A DNA stretch of 64,000 bases, taken from Gordonibacter pamelaeae. GTDB taxonomy: Bacteria > Actinomycetota > Coriobacteriia > Coriobacteriales > Eggerthellaceae. Position numbers and translations under genes: made by a program. The stretch's first letter is position 1, and every line of letters begins with the position of its first letter. The stretch is from assembly GCF_042665095.1 (NCBI RefSeq), contig NZ_JBHTBV010000006.1; one strand, given 5' to 3'. The notes below the pieces were generated by a model. The model was not told where the DNA came from and did not search any database. It was given only the letters and a program-made list of their open reading frames with translations. Positions 33,561 to 42,318 of this stretch are shown in pieces.

Positions 33561-34033
33561 CAGCGGCCCGCGGCGAGCGAGTTGGCGTTGAGGCGGTCAC
33601 GGCAGCGGCGCACGTTGTTCAGCAGCGTGTCGAGGCTCTGCTCCACGTGGCCGAACACCTCGTCGGCGTAGTCCTCCGCGCCGGCGCGCGTCTGGCGCTC
33701 CAGCTCGCGGGCGTCCGCGAGGATCTGGTCGGCCTGCTGCTGGGAGATGCGCACGATCTCCTGCTCGCTGGCGATGGTCATGGCCTGGCTGCGCGCGTCC
33801 TCGATCATGCGGTTGGCCTCGGCCTCGGCGTCGTCGAGCAGGCTCTGGCGCTCGCGAACGATCTGGCGCGCCTGCGCGAACTCGCTCGGGAACGTGTCGC
33901 GGATCTCGTCCATGATCTCGAACGCCGCGGCTATGTCGACTTGGCGCAAGTTGCTTTTGCCGAAGACCGGCTTCGAGTCCTCGAGAAGAATCGAGAGCTC
34001 TTCGAGCAGCCCCAAGACTCCTGTTTCGTCCAT
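33560..34033 (-). CDS. Coiled-coil protein, DivIVA-like
   Basis: 157 residues, nearly all helical. A short N-terminal part (LLEELSILLEDSKPVFGKSN) precedes a long coiled coil (residues 45-145: ARQIVRERQSLLDDAEAEAN and so on) with many Glu/Ala/Arg. Proteins of this shape before yceD or coaD in actinobacteria are often annotated as DivIVA/ATP synthase B-like; a role in cell-pole or envelope organisation is possible. ATG 34033 follows GGAAGG. It has a readable promoter and is co-translated with yceD. Confidence 0.7.
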   Translation of the reverse strand: MDETGVLGLLEELSILLEDSKPVFGKSNLRQVDIAAAFEIMDEIRDTFPSEFAQARQIVRERQSLLDDAEAEANRMIEDARSQAMTIASEQEIVRISQQQADQILADARELERQTRAGAEDYADEVFGHVEQSLDTLLNNVRRCRDRLNANSLAAGR

Positions 34034-34116
34034 GATTGTCCTTCCACCCAAGCGTGCTGCGTTTCAAGTGCGTCGGCGCACGGGGTTTGAGTCTTCCTGC
34101 GCGCATGCGTCAAAGT

Positions 34117-34145
34117 ATTCTAGCAGGTTTGACCGGATAACCCAA
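34117..34145 (-). promoter_or_regulatory. Promoter of the coiled-coil-yceD operon
   Basis: Minus strand TTGGGT (34145-34140), 17 bases, TAGAAT (34122-34117), leader about 75 bases. Confidence 0.5.
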
Positions 34146-34246
34146 CGTCACTGCACAAACCGTGCACATTTTACCCGGTCGGAGGGCCCCTGTCGCATTC
34201 TCGTTGCCATACCGGAACCCACGGCGCAAAGCGGGGCCGCCGCCCG

Positions 34247-34726
34247 CTACTCCGCGAACTTGGCCTCAAGGGCGCCTTTCACGCACGGGGGCACGAAGCC
34301 GTTCACGTCGCCGTGCAGACTGGCTATCTCGCGCACGATGGACGACGACAGGTACATGTACTGCGGGGGCGACATGATGAACAGCGTTTCCAGCTCCTGG
34401 TTCAACTGGTAGTTGAGCGCCGTCATCTGGAACTCGTACTCGAAGTCGGTGATGGCGCGCAGGCCCTTCACCACCACGGTGGCCTCCATGCGGGCGGCGA
34501 AGTCCACGAGCAGCTCGTCGAAGGGCTCCACGCGGACGTTGGGCAGGTGGCTCGTGGCCTGGCGCACCAGCTCGGCACGCTCCTCGAGCGAGAACAGCGG
34601 CTGCTTCTTCGGCGAGGCGGCCACGGCCACCACCACCTCGTCCACCAGCTGGGCCGCGCGCGTGATGACGTCGAGGTGGCCGCTCGTGATGGGATCGAAC
34701 GTTCCGGGCGTGAGTGCTCGTCTCAT
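34247..34726 (-). CDS. coaD: Phosphopantetheine adenylyltransferase
   Basis: Penultimate step of coenzyme A synthesis, transferring AMP to 4'-phosphopantetheine. 159 residues with the nucleotidyltransferase motif PGTFDPITSGHLDVI, the Lys/Arg loop VVVKGLRAITDFEYE, and the C-terminal SSSIVREIA. It overlaps rsmD by 4 bases (ATGA), the classic rsmD-coaD pair. Confidence 0.96.
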   Translation of the reverse strand: MRRALTPGTFDPITSGHLDVITRAAQLVDEVVVAVAASPKKQPLFSLEERAELVRQATSHLPNVRVEPFDELLVDFAARMEATVVVKGLRAITDFEYEFQMTALNYQLNQELETLFIMSPPQYMYLSSSIVREIASLHGDVNGFVPPCVKGALEAKFAE

Positions 34727-35313
34727 AGCAGGTCAAGCTCCTTAGGTCTGAAAAGGTCCACGACAGTATCGCCGTACTTCTTGCGCGATGCAAGCGCCAG
34801 CCCGCAGGCGGCGGCAGCCGCGTCGGCCTCGTCGCTGGTGGCCGCCCCGTGCTCGTACGCCACGAGCACGTCCGGCGCAAGGGCGCCGCCGCGTCCGAGG
34901 GCCGCCGCCAAGCCGAGCGCGTCCCGCGCGGCGAGCGCGTAGGGCGGGTCCAGGAACACGAGGTCGAACGGGGGCCGGGAATGGACGGGCGGGTCCTTCA
35001 GCACGTCGCCGCGGCTCACGCGCGCGCGGCGCGCGTCCAGGCCGAGCGCGCGCACGTTGCCCTCGAGCACGCGCTCGGCCGCGCCGTCCCGCTCGAAGAA
35101 GCGCGCGCACGAGGCGCCGCGCGAGAGCGCCTCCAGCCCGAGCGCGCCCGATCCGGCGAACGCGTCGAGCACCACGGCGTCCTCGAAGCCCCCGCAGGCG
35201 CTGTTCACCGCGCTCATGAGCGACTCGCGCACGCGGTCGGTCGTGGGGCGCGTGCCGTCCCCCTTCGGCGCCTTGATCGTGCGTCCCCTGAACTCTCCTG
35301 CGATGATGCGCAT
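34723..35313 (-). CDS. rsmD: 16S rRNA (guanine966-N2)-methyltransferase
   Basis: Methylates G966 of 16S rRNA with S-adenosylmethionine. 196 residues: start MRIIAGEFRGRTIKAPKG, SAM-binding VVLDAFAGSGALGLEALSRG, and the catalytic FDLVFLDPPYAL (N6/N2-type DPPY). I chose ATG 35313, one base after the recG stop, over a longer start at 35340. Operon fakA-recG-rsmD-coaD. Confidence 0.94.
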   Translation of the reverse strand: MRIIAGEFRGRTIKAPKGDGTRPTTDRVRESLMSAVNSACGGFEDAVVLDAFAGSGALGLEALSRGASCARFFERDGAAERVLEGNVRALGLDARRARVSRGDVLKDPPVHSRPPFDLVFLDPPYALAARDALGLAAALGRGGALAPDVLVAYEHGAATSDEADAAAAACGLALASRKKYGDTVVDLFRPKELDLL

Positions 35314-35314
35314 G

Positions 35315-37510
35315 TCAACCCCCCTGAACCTCTCCGGCACGCTTGAATGCGAGCCGCGCCTCGCGGCCGAGCGCGCGGTGCGCGGGCGCCTCGAGCCGCG
35401 GGTCCTCCTCCAGCAGGGCCCGTGCGTCGGCGTGCGCCGCCTCGATCACCTTGCCGTCCCGCACCACGTTCACCAGCTTGAGCGCGGAGGCGCCGTGCTG
35501 GCGGTTGCCCAGGATGTCGCCCTCGCGGCGCAGCGACAGGTCGTAGGCCGCCAGCTCGTAGCCGTCGTCGGTGGTCTCCATCGCCGCCAGGCGGCGCAGC
35601 GCCGCGTCCGTGCGCGACGCGCTCACCAGGTACACCTCGCCGGGCTTGCTCCCGCGCCCCACGCGGCCGCGCAGCTGGTGCAGCTGCGACAGGCCGAAGC
35701 GGTCGGCGTCCTCCACGATCATGACCGTGGCGTTCGGCACGTCGACGCCCACCTCGATGACGGTGGTGGCCACGAGCACCTGCGTCTCGCCCGCGCGGAA
35801 GCGGGCCATGACGTCCTGCTTCTCGGCGGCGGGCAGCCGTCCGTGCAGAAGCTCCACCTTCCAGTCCACGAACGTCTTCTGCTGCAGGAAGGCGGCCTCG
35901 CGCTCGGCGGCCGCCACGTTGCCGCCGTCCAGGTCCGCGTCGTCCTCGATGCTGATGGCGGCGTAGGCGTACTCGTCATCGTCGCCCTCGCGCGCCGCGC
36001 GCTTGCCGGCCAACGCATCGCGCTCCTCGGTGCTCGCCCCCACGAGCGGGCACACCACGTACACCTGCTCACCGCGCGCGAGCGCGGCGAGCGCGGCGTC
36101 GTAGGCGCGCCCGCGCTCCTGCTTCGAAACCACCTTCGTCGTGCGCGCCGACGTGTCGTGCGGGCGGTGCCTGATATAGGAGAGCGTGAGGTTGCCGAAG
36201 AGCGCCAGCGCCAGCGAGCGCGGAATGGGCGTGGCCGTGAGGTAGAGCGCGTCGGGCGCCTCGCCCTTCGCCAGCAGCTTCGCCCGTTGGTCCACGCCGA
36301 AGCGCTGCTGCTCGTCGATGACCGCGAGCGTGCAGCGCTTGGGGCGCACGTCGTCCTCCAGAAGCGCGTGCGTGCCCACGAGCACGTCCACCTCCCCCGC
36401 CGCCACGCGCGCGAGCAGCGCCTCGCGCTCGGCGGGGGGCGTGGAGCCGGTGAGCACCCCCCACGAGATGCCCGCCTGGCCGAACAGGGGCCCCAGGCTC
36501 TTGCCGTGCTGGCGCGCGAGCACCTCGGTGGGGGCCATGAGCAGCGCCTGGCCGCCCGTGTCGGCTGCGGCGGCCAGCGCATGGGCGGCCACGACGGTCT
36601 TGCCCGTTCCCACATCGCCCAGAAGCAGGTGGTTCGCCGTGGCGGGCGCCGCGAGCGCGGCCAGGATGTCGTCGCGCGCGGCCTCCTGCTCGTCGGTGAG
36701 CTCCCAAGGCAGCGCCGCGGCGAGCGCGGCCAGGCGCGGGCCGTCCGTCACGTGGCGCACGGGCTCGCGCCCCGCGGCGCGCTCCCGGCCCTCCTCCATG
36801 AGCATGAGCTCCAGGAACAGCAGCTCCTCGTACACGAGGCGCCGGCGCGCCTCGGCCGCCTCGTCCATGCTGCGCGGGAAGTGGATGGACGCGAGCGCCG
36901 CGCCGCGGCTCATGAGGCGGTACTTCGCACGCAGCTCCAGCGGCAGCGGGTCGTGCAGCCCCGCCACATGCGCAAGCGCGTTGCCCACGAGCCGGCGCAC
37001 CCAGGCGGCCGACAGCTTCTCGGTGGCGGGGTGCACGGGTATGACCATGCCGGCCGCCGCGCCCTCGGCGCCGTCCAGCGCCTCGAGGTAGGGGTTCGTC
37101 ATGCGCTTGAAGCCGTAGTTGAACTCCAGCTTGCCCGCCACGGCGATGCGCATGCCGGCGCGCACCTGGTCCATGAGCCACGGCTGGCGAAACGCCGTCA
37201 CCATGAGCGTGCCCGTGCCGTCCACGAGCGTTATCTCCACGAGCGGCAGCTTCGGCTTGGGGCGCTTGAGCTTTATCTCGTGCACTATGCCTTCCACCGT
37301 GCACTGCTCCCCGATGGCAGCCGACGCCACTGTCTCGCGCCGCGAGAGGTCGATGTAGCGCCGGGGGAAGTGCGTCACCAGGTCGCGCACCGTGCGCACG
37401 CCCAGCGCCTCGAGCGCGCGGGCGCGCGCCGGGCTCACCAAACGGACGCGCCCGACGGATTCGTCGAGCGCGAGGGTGGCTGCGAGTCTGTCCGGCGCGT
37501 CGCTACTCAA
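35315..37510 (-). CDS. recG: ATP-dependent DNA helicase RecG
   Basis: Remodels stalled replication forks and Holliday junctions. 731 residues with a wedge domain (ALEALGVRTVRDLVTHFPRR, OB fold EGIVHEIKLKRPKPKLPLVE), Walker A LLLGDVGTGKTVVAAHAL, motif II (DEQQRFGVDQR), and the C-terminal helicase motifs ATTVIEVGVDVPNATVM and QLRGRVGRG. The start is uncertain: TTG 37510 overlapping fakA by 8 bases gives the expected length, while further downstream GTG codons would shorten it. Very long fake extensions upstream belong to the fakA reading frame shadow. Confidence 0.92.
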   Translation of the reverse strand: MSSDAPDRLAATLALDESVGRVRLVSPARARALEALGVRTVRDLVTHFPRRYIDLSRRETVASAAIGEQCTVEGIVHEIKLKRPKPKLPLVEITLVDGTGTLMVTAFRQPWLMDQVRAGMRIAVAGKLEFNYGFKRMTNPYLEALDGAEGAAAGMVIPVHPATEKLSAAWVRRLVGNALAHVAGLHDPLPLELRAKYRLMSRGAALASIHFPRSMDEAAEARRRLVYEELLFLELMLMEEGRERAAGREPVRHVTDGPRLAALAAALPWELTDEQEAARDDILAALAAPATANHLLLGDVGTGKTVVAAHALAAAADTGGQALLMAPTEVLARQHGKSLGPLFGQAGISWGVLTGSTPPAEREALLARVAAGEVDVLVGTHALLEDDVRPKRCTLAVIDEQQRFGVDQRAKLLAKGEAPDALYLTATPIPRSLALALFGNLTLSYIRHRPHDTSARTTKVVSKQERGRAYDAALAALARGEQVYVVCPLVGASTEERDALAGKRAAREGDDDEYAYAAISIEDDADLDGGNVAAAEREAAFLQQKTFVDWKVELLHGRLPAAEKQDVMARFRAGETQVLVATTVIEVGVDVPNATVMIVEDADRFGLSQLHQLRGRVGRGSKPGEVYLVSASRTDAALRRLAAMETTDDGYELAAYDLSLRREGDILGNRQHGASALKLVNVVRDGKVIEAAHADARALLEEDPRLEAPAHRALGREARLAFKRAGEVQGG

Positions 37511-39134
37511 CCGACATGACCACCGGGTACAGCGGCTGCTCGCCGCGGTGCGCGTCGATCTCCAGCTCGTCGTACGCCTCCTCGATGCGCGCCACGAGGG
37601 CATCCAAGGCCGCGTCATCCAGGTCCTCGCCGGCCAGCAACGTGAGCGTGTCGGCATCGGCGGCGTCCATGCGGGCCAGAAGGTCCATGACCACGTCCTC
37701 CACGGCCGCGCCCACGGACTCGATGGAGCCATCGGCGATGCCGATGACGTCCCCTTCATGGATGGGGTTGTCGTGGGCGTCCTTCGCGTCCTTGATGGCG
37801 CGCGTCACCTCGCCGGTGCGCACGTCGGCGTACGCCTCCGTCATGGCCTCCACGTTCTCCTCGAGGCTCGCGTCCTCGTCCAGGCCGAACAGCGCGGAGA
37901 ACGCCTGCGGCACGCTCGTGGTGGGCACGACGGCGCACGGCTTCTCGGACAGGCCGCATGCGCTCTGCGCGGCCATGATGATGTTCTTGTTGTTCGGGAG
38001 GATGATCACGGCGTCCGCGTTCACCTCGTTCGCAGCGTCCAGCAGGTCCTTCGTGGAGGGGTTCATGGTCTGCCCGCCCGAGACGACCACGTCCACGCCC
38101 AGGCTCTTGAGGATCTTCGCGTTGCCCTCGCCCGCAGCCACGGCCACGAAGCCGATCGGCTTGCGCGCGGCCTCCCCCTCGGCCGCCAGCGCGTCGGTGC
38201 GCGCGGCGCTCTGCAGCTGCATGTTATGGATGTGCACCTCGGCTATCTGGCCGCGCTCCAGCATGTAGGCGAGCACCTTGTCGGGCGTGTTCGTGTGCAC
38301 GTGCACCTTGAAGTTGGGGTTCTGGCCCACCAGCAGCTCGCAGTCGCCCATGGTGCCCAGGAAGTCCAGGCCCTCCTCCGCGTCCAGCGTGTCGGAGCTC
38401 ACCAGGAACTCGGTGCAGTAGCGGTAGGCCGAGCCCTCCCAGTCGTTGATCTGCTCGATCTCCACCTTCGGGGCCGCGCCGCGCGCGAAGGCCAGCTCGT
38501 CGCCCAGCGGGCCCTCCTTGCCGGTGAGCGCCGCGGCGAACGCGTCGAAGAAGATGGCCAGTCCGTAGCCGCCCGCGTCGACCACGCCGTTGTCCTTGAG
38601 CACGGGCAGCAGGTCGGGCGTGCGCTGCACCGATGCGTAGGCCTCGGCCACCACGGCCTCGAGCGCCTCGTCGGTGGAGAGCTTCTTCTTGCGGGCGCGC
38701 TTGGCGGCCGCCGCGCTGTCGCGCAGCACGGTGAGGATGGTGCCCTCCACCGGCTTGCGCACGGCCTGGAACGCCACATCGACGGCGTGGGAGAACGCGG
38801 AGTCGATGCTCTCGGCGTTCACGGCCTCATGCCCGACGCTGCCCTCGCACAAGCCGCGCAGGATCTGCGACGTGATGACGCCGGAGTTGCCGCGCGCGCC
38901 CATGAGGGCGCCCGTGGTGATGGCCTTGCGGATCTCGGCGCCGCCGGCGCCGATGGGCAGGTTCGCCAGGTTCTCGACGACGGTTTCCAGCGTCAGCGAC
39001 ATGTTCGTGCCCGTGTCGCCGTCGGGCACGGGGAAGACGTTCAGGCGGTTGATCTCGTCCTTGCGCTCGCTCAGCGTCTTGCTCGCAGCGGCTATGGCAT
39101 TGAGCAGGTCGTTCGCGGTATAGGATTCTGGCAT
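37503..39134 (-). CDS. fakA: Fatty acid kinase, DhaL/DegV-type fusion (YloV/FakA)
   Basis: 543 residues. The DhaL domain (residues 1-200) binds ATP-Mg: INRLNVFPVPDGDTGTNM and MGARGNSGVITSQILRGLC. The middle and C-terminal parts (GLDFLGTMGDCELLVGQNPN, VNADAVIILPNNKNIIMAA) are the conserved YloV fold. FakA with a FakB fatty-acid-binding protein phosphorylates exogenous fatty acids for use by PlsX/PlsY; both enzymes are encoded in this window, FakB is not. It follows the Asp23 gene and precedes recG, as in Bacillus. Confidence 0.93.
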   Translation of the reverse strand: MPESYTANDLLNAIAAASKTLSERKDEINRLNVFPVPDGDTGTNMSLTLETVVENLANLPIGAGGAEIRKAITTGALMGARGNSGVITSQILRGLCEGSVGHEAVNAESIDSAFSHAVDVAFQAVRKPVEGTILTVLRDSAAAAKRARKKKLSTDEALEAVVAEAYASVQRTPDLLPVLKDNGVVDAGGYGLAIFFDAFAAALTGKEGPLGDELAFARGAAPKVEIEQINDWEGSAYRYCTEFLVSSDTLDAEEGLDFLGTMGDCELLVGQNPNFKVHVHTNTPDKVLAYMLERGQIAEVHIHNMQLQSAARTDALAAEGEAARKPIGFVAVAAGEGNAKILKSLGVDVVVSGGQTMNPSTKDLLDAANEVNADAVIILPNNKNIIMAAQSACGLSEKPCAVVPTTSVPQAFSALFGLDEDASLEENVEAMTEAYADVRTGEVTRAIKDAKDAHDNPIHEGDVIGIADGSIESVGAAVEDVVMDLLARMDAADADTLTLLAGEDLDDAALDALVARIEEAYDELEIDAHRGEQPLYPVVMSVE

Positions 39135-39242
39135 GGTAGGTCTGTCTCTCTCTCGGCGGTAAGCCCCGCACCCTCTCGGCCGCCTCGGGGCGGGCCGCCC
39201 GCTGGGCACGGGGCTCGTCTCTATACGCTTATCTTCGCGCGG

Positions 39243-39590
39243 CTACTTGCGCACCTTGACGCCCTGGACGTGCACCTCGACGCCGTCGATAGGCACGCGG
39301 GCGTACTCCTTCAGGGCGAACGTCACCTGGTCCACGAGGTTCTGCGACACGGTGTTGATGTTCGTGCCGTACTCGATGACCACGTAGAGCTCCACGTGAA
39401 CGCCGGCATCGGTCGTGGTCACCACGACGCCGCGGCGCAGGCGGGACGTGGGCAGGATCTTCGCGATGCCGTCGGCCGCGGACGGGGCGGCCATGCCGAC
39501 GACGCCGTAGCATTCGAGCGCAGCATTGCCGACCATGTCGGCCAGGACGTCGTTGGCAACGTGCAGGTTGCCGGGTATCACAGTGCTCAT
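39243..39590 (-). CDS. Asp23/Gls24-family envelope stress protein
   Basis: 115 residues (YloU type). The Asp23 domain covers residues 5-105: VANDVLADMVGNAALECYGV, RRGVVVTTTDAGVHVELYVV and SQNLVDQVTFALKEY. Homologues anchor to the membrane or help with alkaline/envelope stress; in front of fakA it is nearly universal in firmicutes and actinobacteria. ATG 39590 follows AAGGAAGAG. A -10-like TATACT lies at 39655-39650 on the minus strand. Confidence 0.9.
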   Translation of the reverse strand: MSTVIPGNLHVANDVLADMVGNAALECYGVVGMAAPSAADGIAKILPTSRLRRGVVVTTTDAGVHVELYVVIEYGTNINTVSQNLVDQVTFALKEYARVPIDGVEVHVQGVKVRK

Positions 39591-39720
39591 GGCTCTTCCT
39601 TTCGAAGCGCGGGCGCGAATCCGCGCGGACGTACGCAGGCTATGGACGAAGTATACCGCATGGGCGAAACGCTGTGCGTCGGGCCTGTTCTGGGCGCCGT
39701 CCATACTACACGAAAAATTC

Positions 39721-39750
39721 TTGTAAGGCATTCGTTTTATGTGCTATAGT
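39721..39750 (+). promoter_or_regulatory. Promoter of rpmB
   Basis: TTGTAA (39721-39726), 18 bases, TATAGT (39745-39750); leader of about 62 bases to the ATG. Confidence 0.6.
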
Positions 39751-39818
39751 ATGAAGGCTTTTTTGTCATCAACGGTATTTTAGCCGTGCGGAAACAAGAC
39801 GAACCTGGAGTGATAACG

Positions 39819-40010
39819 ATGTCTAAAGTTTGCGAAGTTTGCGGTAAGCATCCGGTTGCGGGACGCAACGTCAGCCACTCGCACCGCGTGACGAACCGCG
39901 TGTTCCGTCCGAACATTCAGAAGATCACCATCAAGGACAAGGAAGGCCGCGTCCGCAAGGCCAACGTGTGCACGAGCTGCATGAAGGCCGGCAAGGTCGA
40001 GCGCGCCTAA
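39819..40010 (+). CDS. rpmB: 50S ribosomal protein L28
   Basis: 63 residues. MSKVCEVCGKHPVAGRNVSH and ANVCTSCMKAGKVERA hold two CxxC pairs, so this is the zinc-binding form. ATG 39819 follows GGAG; the in-frame ATG at 39786 lies in the leader. It is monocistronic with its own promoter and terminator. Confidence 0.96.
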   Translation: MSKVCEVCGKHPVAGRNVSHSHRVTNRVFRPNIQKITIKDKEGRVRKANVCTSCMKAGKVERA

Positions 40011-40036
40011 CCGGTTCGTCTCCCGCCCTGCAAGCG

Positions 40037-40061
40037 AAAGCCCGCAACCGCGGGCTTTTTT
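40037..40061 (+). terminator. Terminator of rpmB
   Basis: AAAGCCCGC (40037-40045), loop AACC, GCGGGCTTT (40050-40058), with a T run to 40061. Confidence 0.9.
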
Positions 40062-40105
40062 GCGTTGGAGCAATGGAAAGTTCGAAGAAGTGTTGCGAAG
40101 GCTCC

Positions 40106-40612
40106 TTACGGGCGGTAGACCACCTTCGCCGCCGGGCTTTCCCAGACGGCCACCTCCATAAGCGAGATGTGCGCGGGGAACGTCTTCTCCAGCTCGTAGA
40201 ACACCACGCGGGCCAGGTGCTCGGCCGTGGGGTTGATCTCGTCGAAGGGCGGCACGTCGTTCAGGCAGCGGTGGTCGAAGTTCTCCAGCACGCCGTGCAG
40301 GTCGCGCTTGGCATCCTTGAAGTCGTAGAGCATGCCCACATCGTCGAGGTGCTGCCCTGCGATGGTCACCTCCACCTCCCACGTGTGGCCATGGAGGTAC
40401 TGGCAGGGGCCGTCGTAGCCGGGCAGCGCGTGGGCCGCGTCGAAACAATCCCTCACCGTGAGCTCGTAGTGACCCCCGCCCACGTGCAAATGCATGCTGC
40501 CCGACAGCTTGCCAGGACCGTCGTAAGGGGCGTTCCTCTGCATGGCGCAGGTTTCCTGCGCCGCATCCCGACCGGGCTCCCTGGCTCCGCCTTCCACCGT
40601 CGACCCCTCCAT
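40106..40612 (-). CDS. 6-pyruvoyl-tetrahydropterin synthase / QueD family
   Basis: Zinc enzyme of pterin or queuosine (6-carboxy-tetrahydropterin) synthesis. The core starts at MHLHVGGGHYELTVRDCFDAAH and has the CQYLHGHTWEVEV motif (catalytic Cys and zinc histidines) and INPTAEHLARVVFYELE. About 45 residues precede the core if the start is ATG 40612, which overlaps the zinc-ribbon gene stop (TGATG); an ATG inside (MQRNAPYDG) is equally possible. No other queuosine gene (queC, queE, queF) is in the window, so the pathway is not certain. Confidence 0.85.
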   Translation of the reverse strand: MEGSTVEGGAREPGRDAAQETCAMQRNAPYDGPGKLSGSMHLHVGGGHYELTVRDCFDAAHALPGYDGPCQYLHGHTWEVEVTIAGQHLDDVGMLYDFKDAKRDLHGVLENFDHRCLNDVPPFDEINPTAEHLARVVFYELEKTFPAHISLMEVAVWESPAAKVVYRP

Positions 40613-41331
40613 CACATGACCACCAGCAGGCGCTTGCAGTGCGGGCACGTGCCGAGCGGCGCCTCCGCCTTCAGGTCGATGAGGCGGCCGCCGTCGATGA
40701 CGGTGCGGCACACGCCGCAGCGCCCCTCAGTCAGAAGGCCCACGGCCACCCCTCCCGTGCGGGCGGCCGTGCGGTGGTAGGCCTCGCGCAGATCGGCGGA
40801 CAGATCGGCGGACATGCCCTCGCGGTCGGCGCTCATGCGCGCGATATCGGACTGCAGCGCGCTGCCCTCCCGCTGGAACGATGCGATAGCCGACGCCTCC
40901 TGCTTTTCCAGCTCGGCGAGCGCGCGGGACACCTGGCCCTGCACGCCCTCGATCTTCGCCAGCTCCTCGCCGAGCTTCGTCAACTCCCCCTCCAGCGTGT
41001 TGCGGCGCTTCGCGAAGCCGCCCAGCTCCTTGGAATGCGCCTCCACGTTGCGGTAGTCGCCGCGCGATCCGTCGATGGCCTCCTGCACGCGGCGCTGCTT
41101 CTCCGCAAGCTCGGCGTCCTCGGCCTCGAGCTTGGACGCCTTGGCCTCGGCCTGCGCGCGCATCTCGGCCAGCTGGTCGCGCTTCTGCTCGATGGTGCGC
41201 TTCTTCTGGCGCGCCGCGAGGATGGTCGCGCGCTGGGGCAGCTCCTCGAGCTTCTTCTTCGCCTTCATCAGGTCGAGGTCGATCTGCTGCATCCGCAGCA
41301 AGTTGGTCAGGTCGTCGGTCGTTGCTTGCAT
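40612..41331 (-). CDS. Coiled-coil zinc-ribbon protein (DUF164 family)
   Basis: 239 residues: a long antiparallel coiled coil (residues 5-180, rich in Lys/Glu/Ala) and a C-terminal zinc ribbon CGVCRTVIDGG plus CPHCKRLL. The family is conserved in actinobacteria, often next to the Nif3 protein as here, with a suggested role in nucleic acid binding. It starts 50 bases after the Nif3 gene and overlaps the next gene by one base. Confidence 0.87.
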   Translation of the reverse strand: MQATTDDLTNLLRMQQIDLDLMKAKKKLEELPQRATILAARQKKRTIEQKRDQLAEMRAQAEAKASKLEAEDAELAEKQRRVQEAIDGSRGDYRNVEAHSKELGGFAKRRNTLEGELTKLGEELAKIEGVQGQVSRALAELEKQEASAIASFQREGSALQSDIARMSADREGMSADLSADLREAYHRTAARTGGVAVGLLTEGRCGVCRTVIDGGRLIDLKAEAPLGTCPHCKRLLVVM

Positions 41332-41381
41332 GTGCTTCCTTCTCTTCGTTCGGCGCTCGCGCGCCTAATCCCCCGACGCGC

Positions 41382-42287
41382 CTAGACGCGCGTCGTCTCC
41401 GGATACGACCAGTTGTCTCCCTGGTCGATGATGGTGATGAGCTCGCCGGGCACCCCCGCGCCCTCCACGGCCGCGGCCAGCACGGCCGCCAGCGGCAGCT
41501 CGCTCGTATCGTGCCCCAGCTCCACGATGGTCAGCCCCGCCTGCGAGAGCGCCAGGGCCTCATGGTACTTGATCTCGCCGCACACCAGGCAGTCCACCTG
41601 GTCGCGTAGCGCCGTGGCGGCCACGTCGCCCGCCGACCCCGTGGTGGTCACCACGCGCTCGAGCTCGCGGGAGAAGTCGCCCCACACGCGCGGCTGGCGC
41701 CCGAACACCGAGGTGCAGCGCGCGGCCAGCTGCCCGAGCGTGAGCGGCCCGTCGCCCGCCTTCACGGTGCAGCGCTGGCCGTAGCCCTTGCGCTTCGAGG
41801 AGGCGAGCGGCACCTCCACGCTGCGGAACTGCAGGTTCAGCATGCCGGGCAGCACGCGCTGTGCCTGCGCGCTCACGTCGAGCGCCGTGTGGTACGACAG
41901 CAGCGCCACGCCCCGCGCCACGGCGGCCCACACGAGCGCGCCGGGGTTCGCCGCCACCGAGGAGGCCGGCGAGAACGAGTCGGGCGGCTGCAGGAAGGCG
42001 GGATGGTGCGTCACGAGTACGTTCGCCCCCATCGACGCGGCCTCCTCCACGGCATCCACCGTGGGGTCGAGCGCCACGGCCACGCCCTCCACGAGGCGCG
42101 CCGGGTCTCCCACCGTCATGCCGGTGCGGTCCCACGCCTCGGCGTCGGCCGCCGGGAACTCCTTGAGCAGCGCGCGCTCGAGCGCACCCACGGTCATGGT
42201 GGGCAGCTGCTTCGAGAGCGGCCCCGAGGCCCGCTGGGCGAGGCCCCTCTGCACCTTGTCCTTCTTCGATCCAGCCATGTCGATCAT
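41382..42287 (-). CDS. Nif3-like dinuclear metal-centre protein
   Basis: 301 residues. Family motifs: AVALDPTVDAVEEAASMGAN, LVTHHPAFL (metal-binding His), SYHTALDVSAQ, and the C-terminal VDCLVCGEIKYHEALALSQA with VELGHDTSE. Homologues have been reported as GTP cyclohydrolase-type or phosphatase-like enzymes, but the function is unsettled. Start is 42287 (or ATG 42278). It lies before the zinc-ribbon gene, the usual pairing. Confidence 0.88.
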   Translation of the reverse strand: MIDMAGSKKDKVQRGLAQRASGPLSKQLPTMTVGALERALLKEFPAADAEAWDRTGMTVGDPARLVEGVAVALDPTVDAVEEAASMGANVLVTHHPAFLQPPDSFSPASSVAANPGALVWAAVARGVALLSYHTALDVSAQAQRVLPGMLNLQFRSVEVPLASSKRKGYGQRCTVKAGDGPLTLGQLAARCTSVFGRQPRVWGDFSRELERVVTTTGSAGDVAATALRDQVDCLVCGEIKYHEALALSQAGLTIVELGHDTSELPLAAVLAAAVEGAGVPGELITIIDQGDNWSYPETTRV

Positions 42288-42318
42288 CTTCCTTCCCGCA
42301 CGTCGCCGACCGTTTGCT

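Noticed and set aside
36318..37091. Ser/Arg-rich plus-strand frame inside recG
   Set aside because: Antisense shadow of recG.
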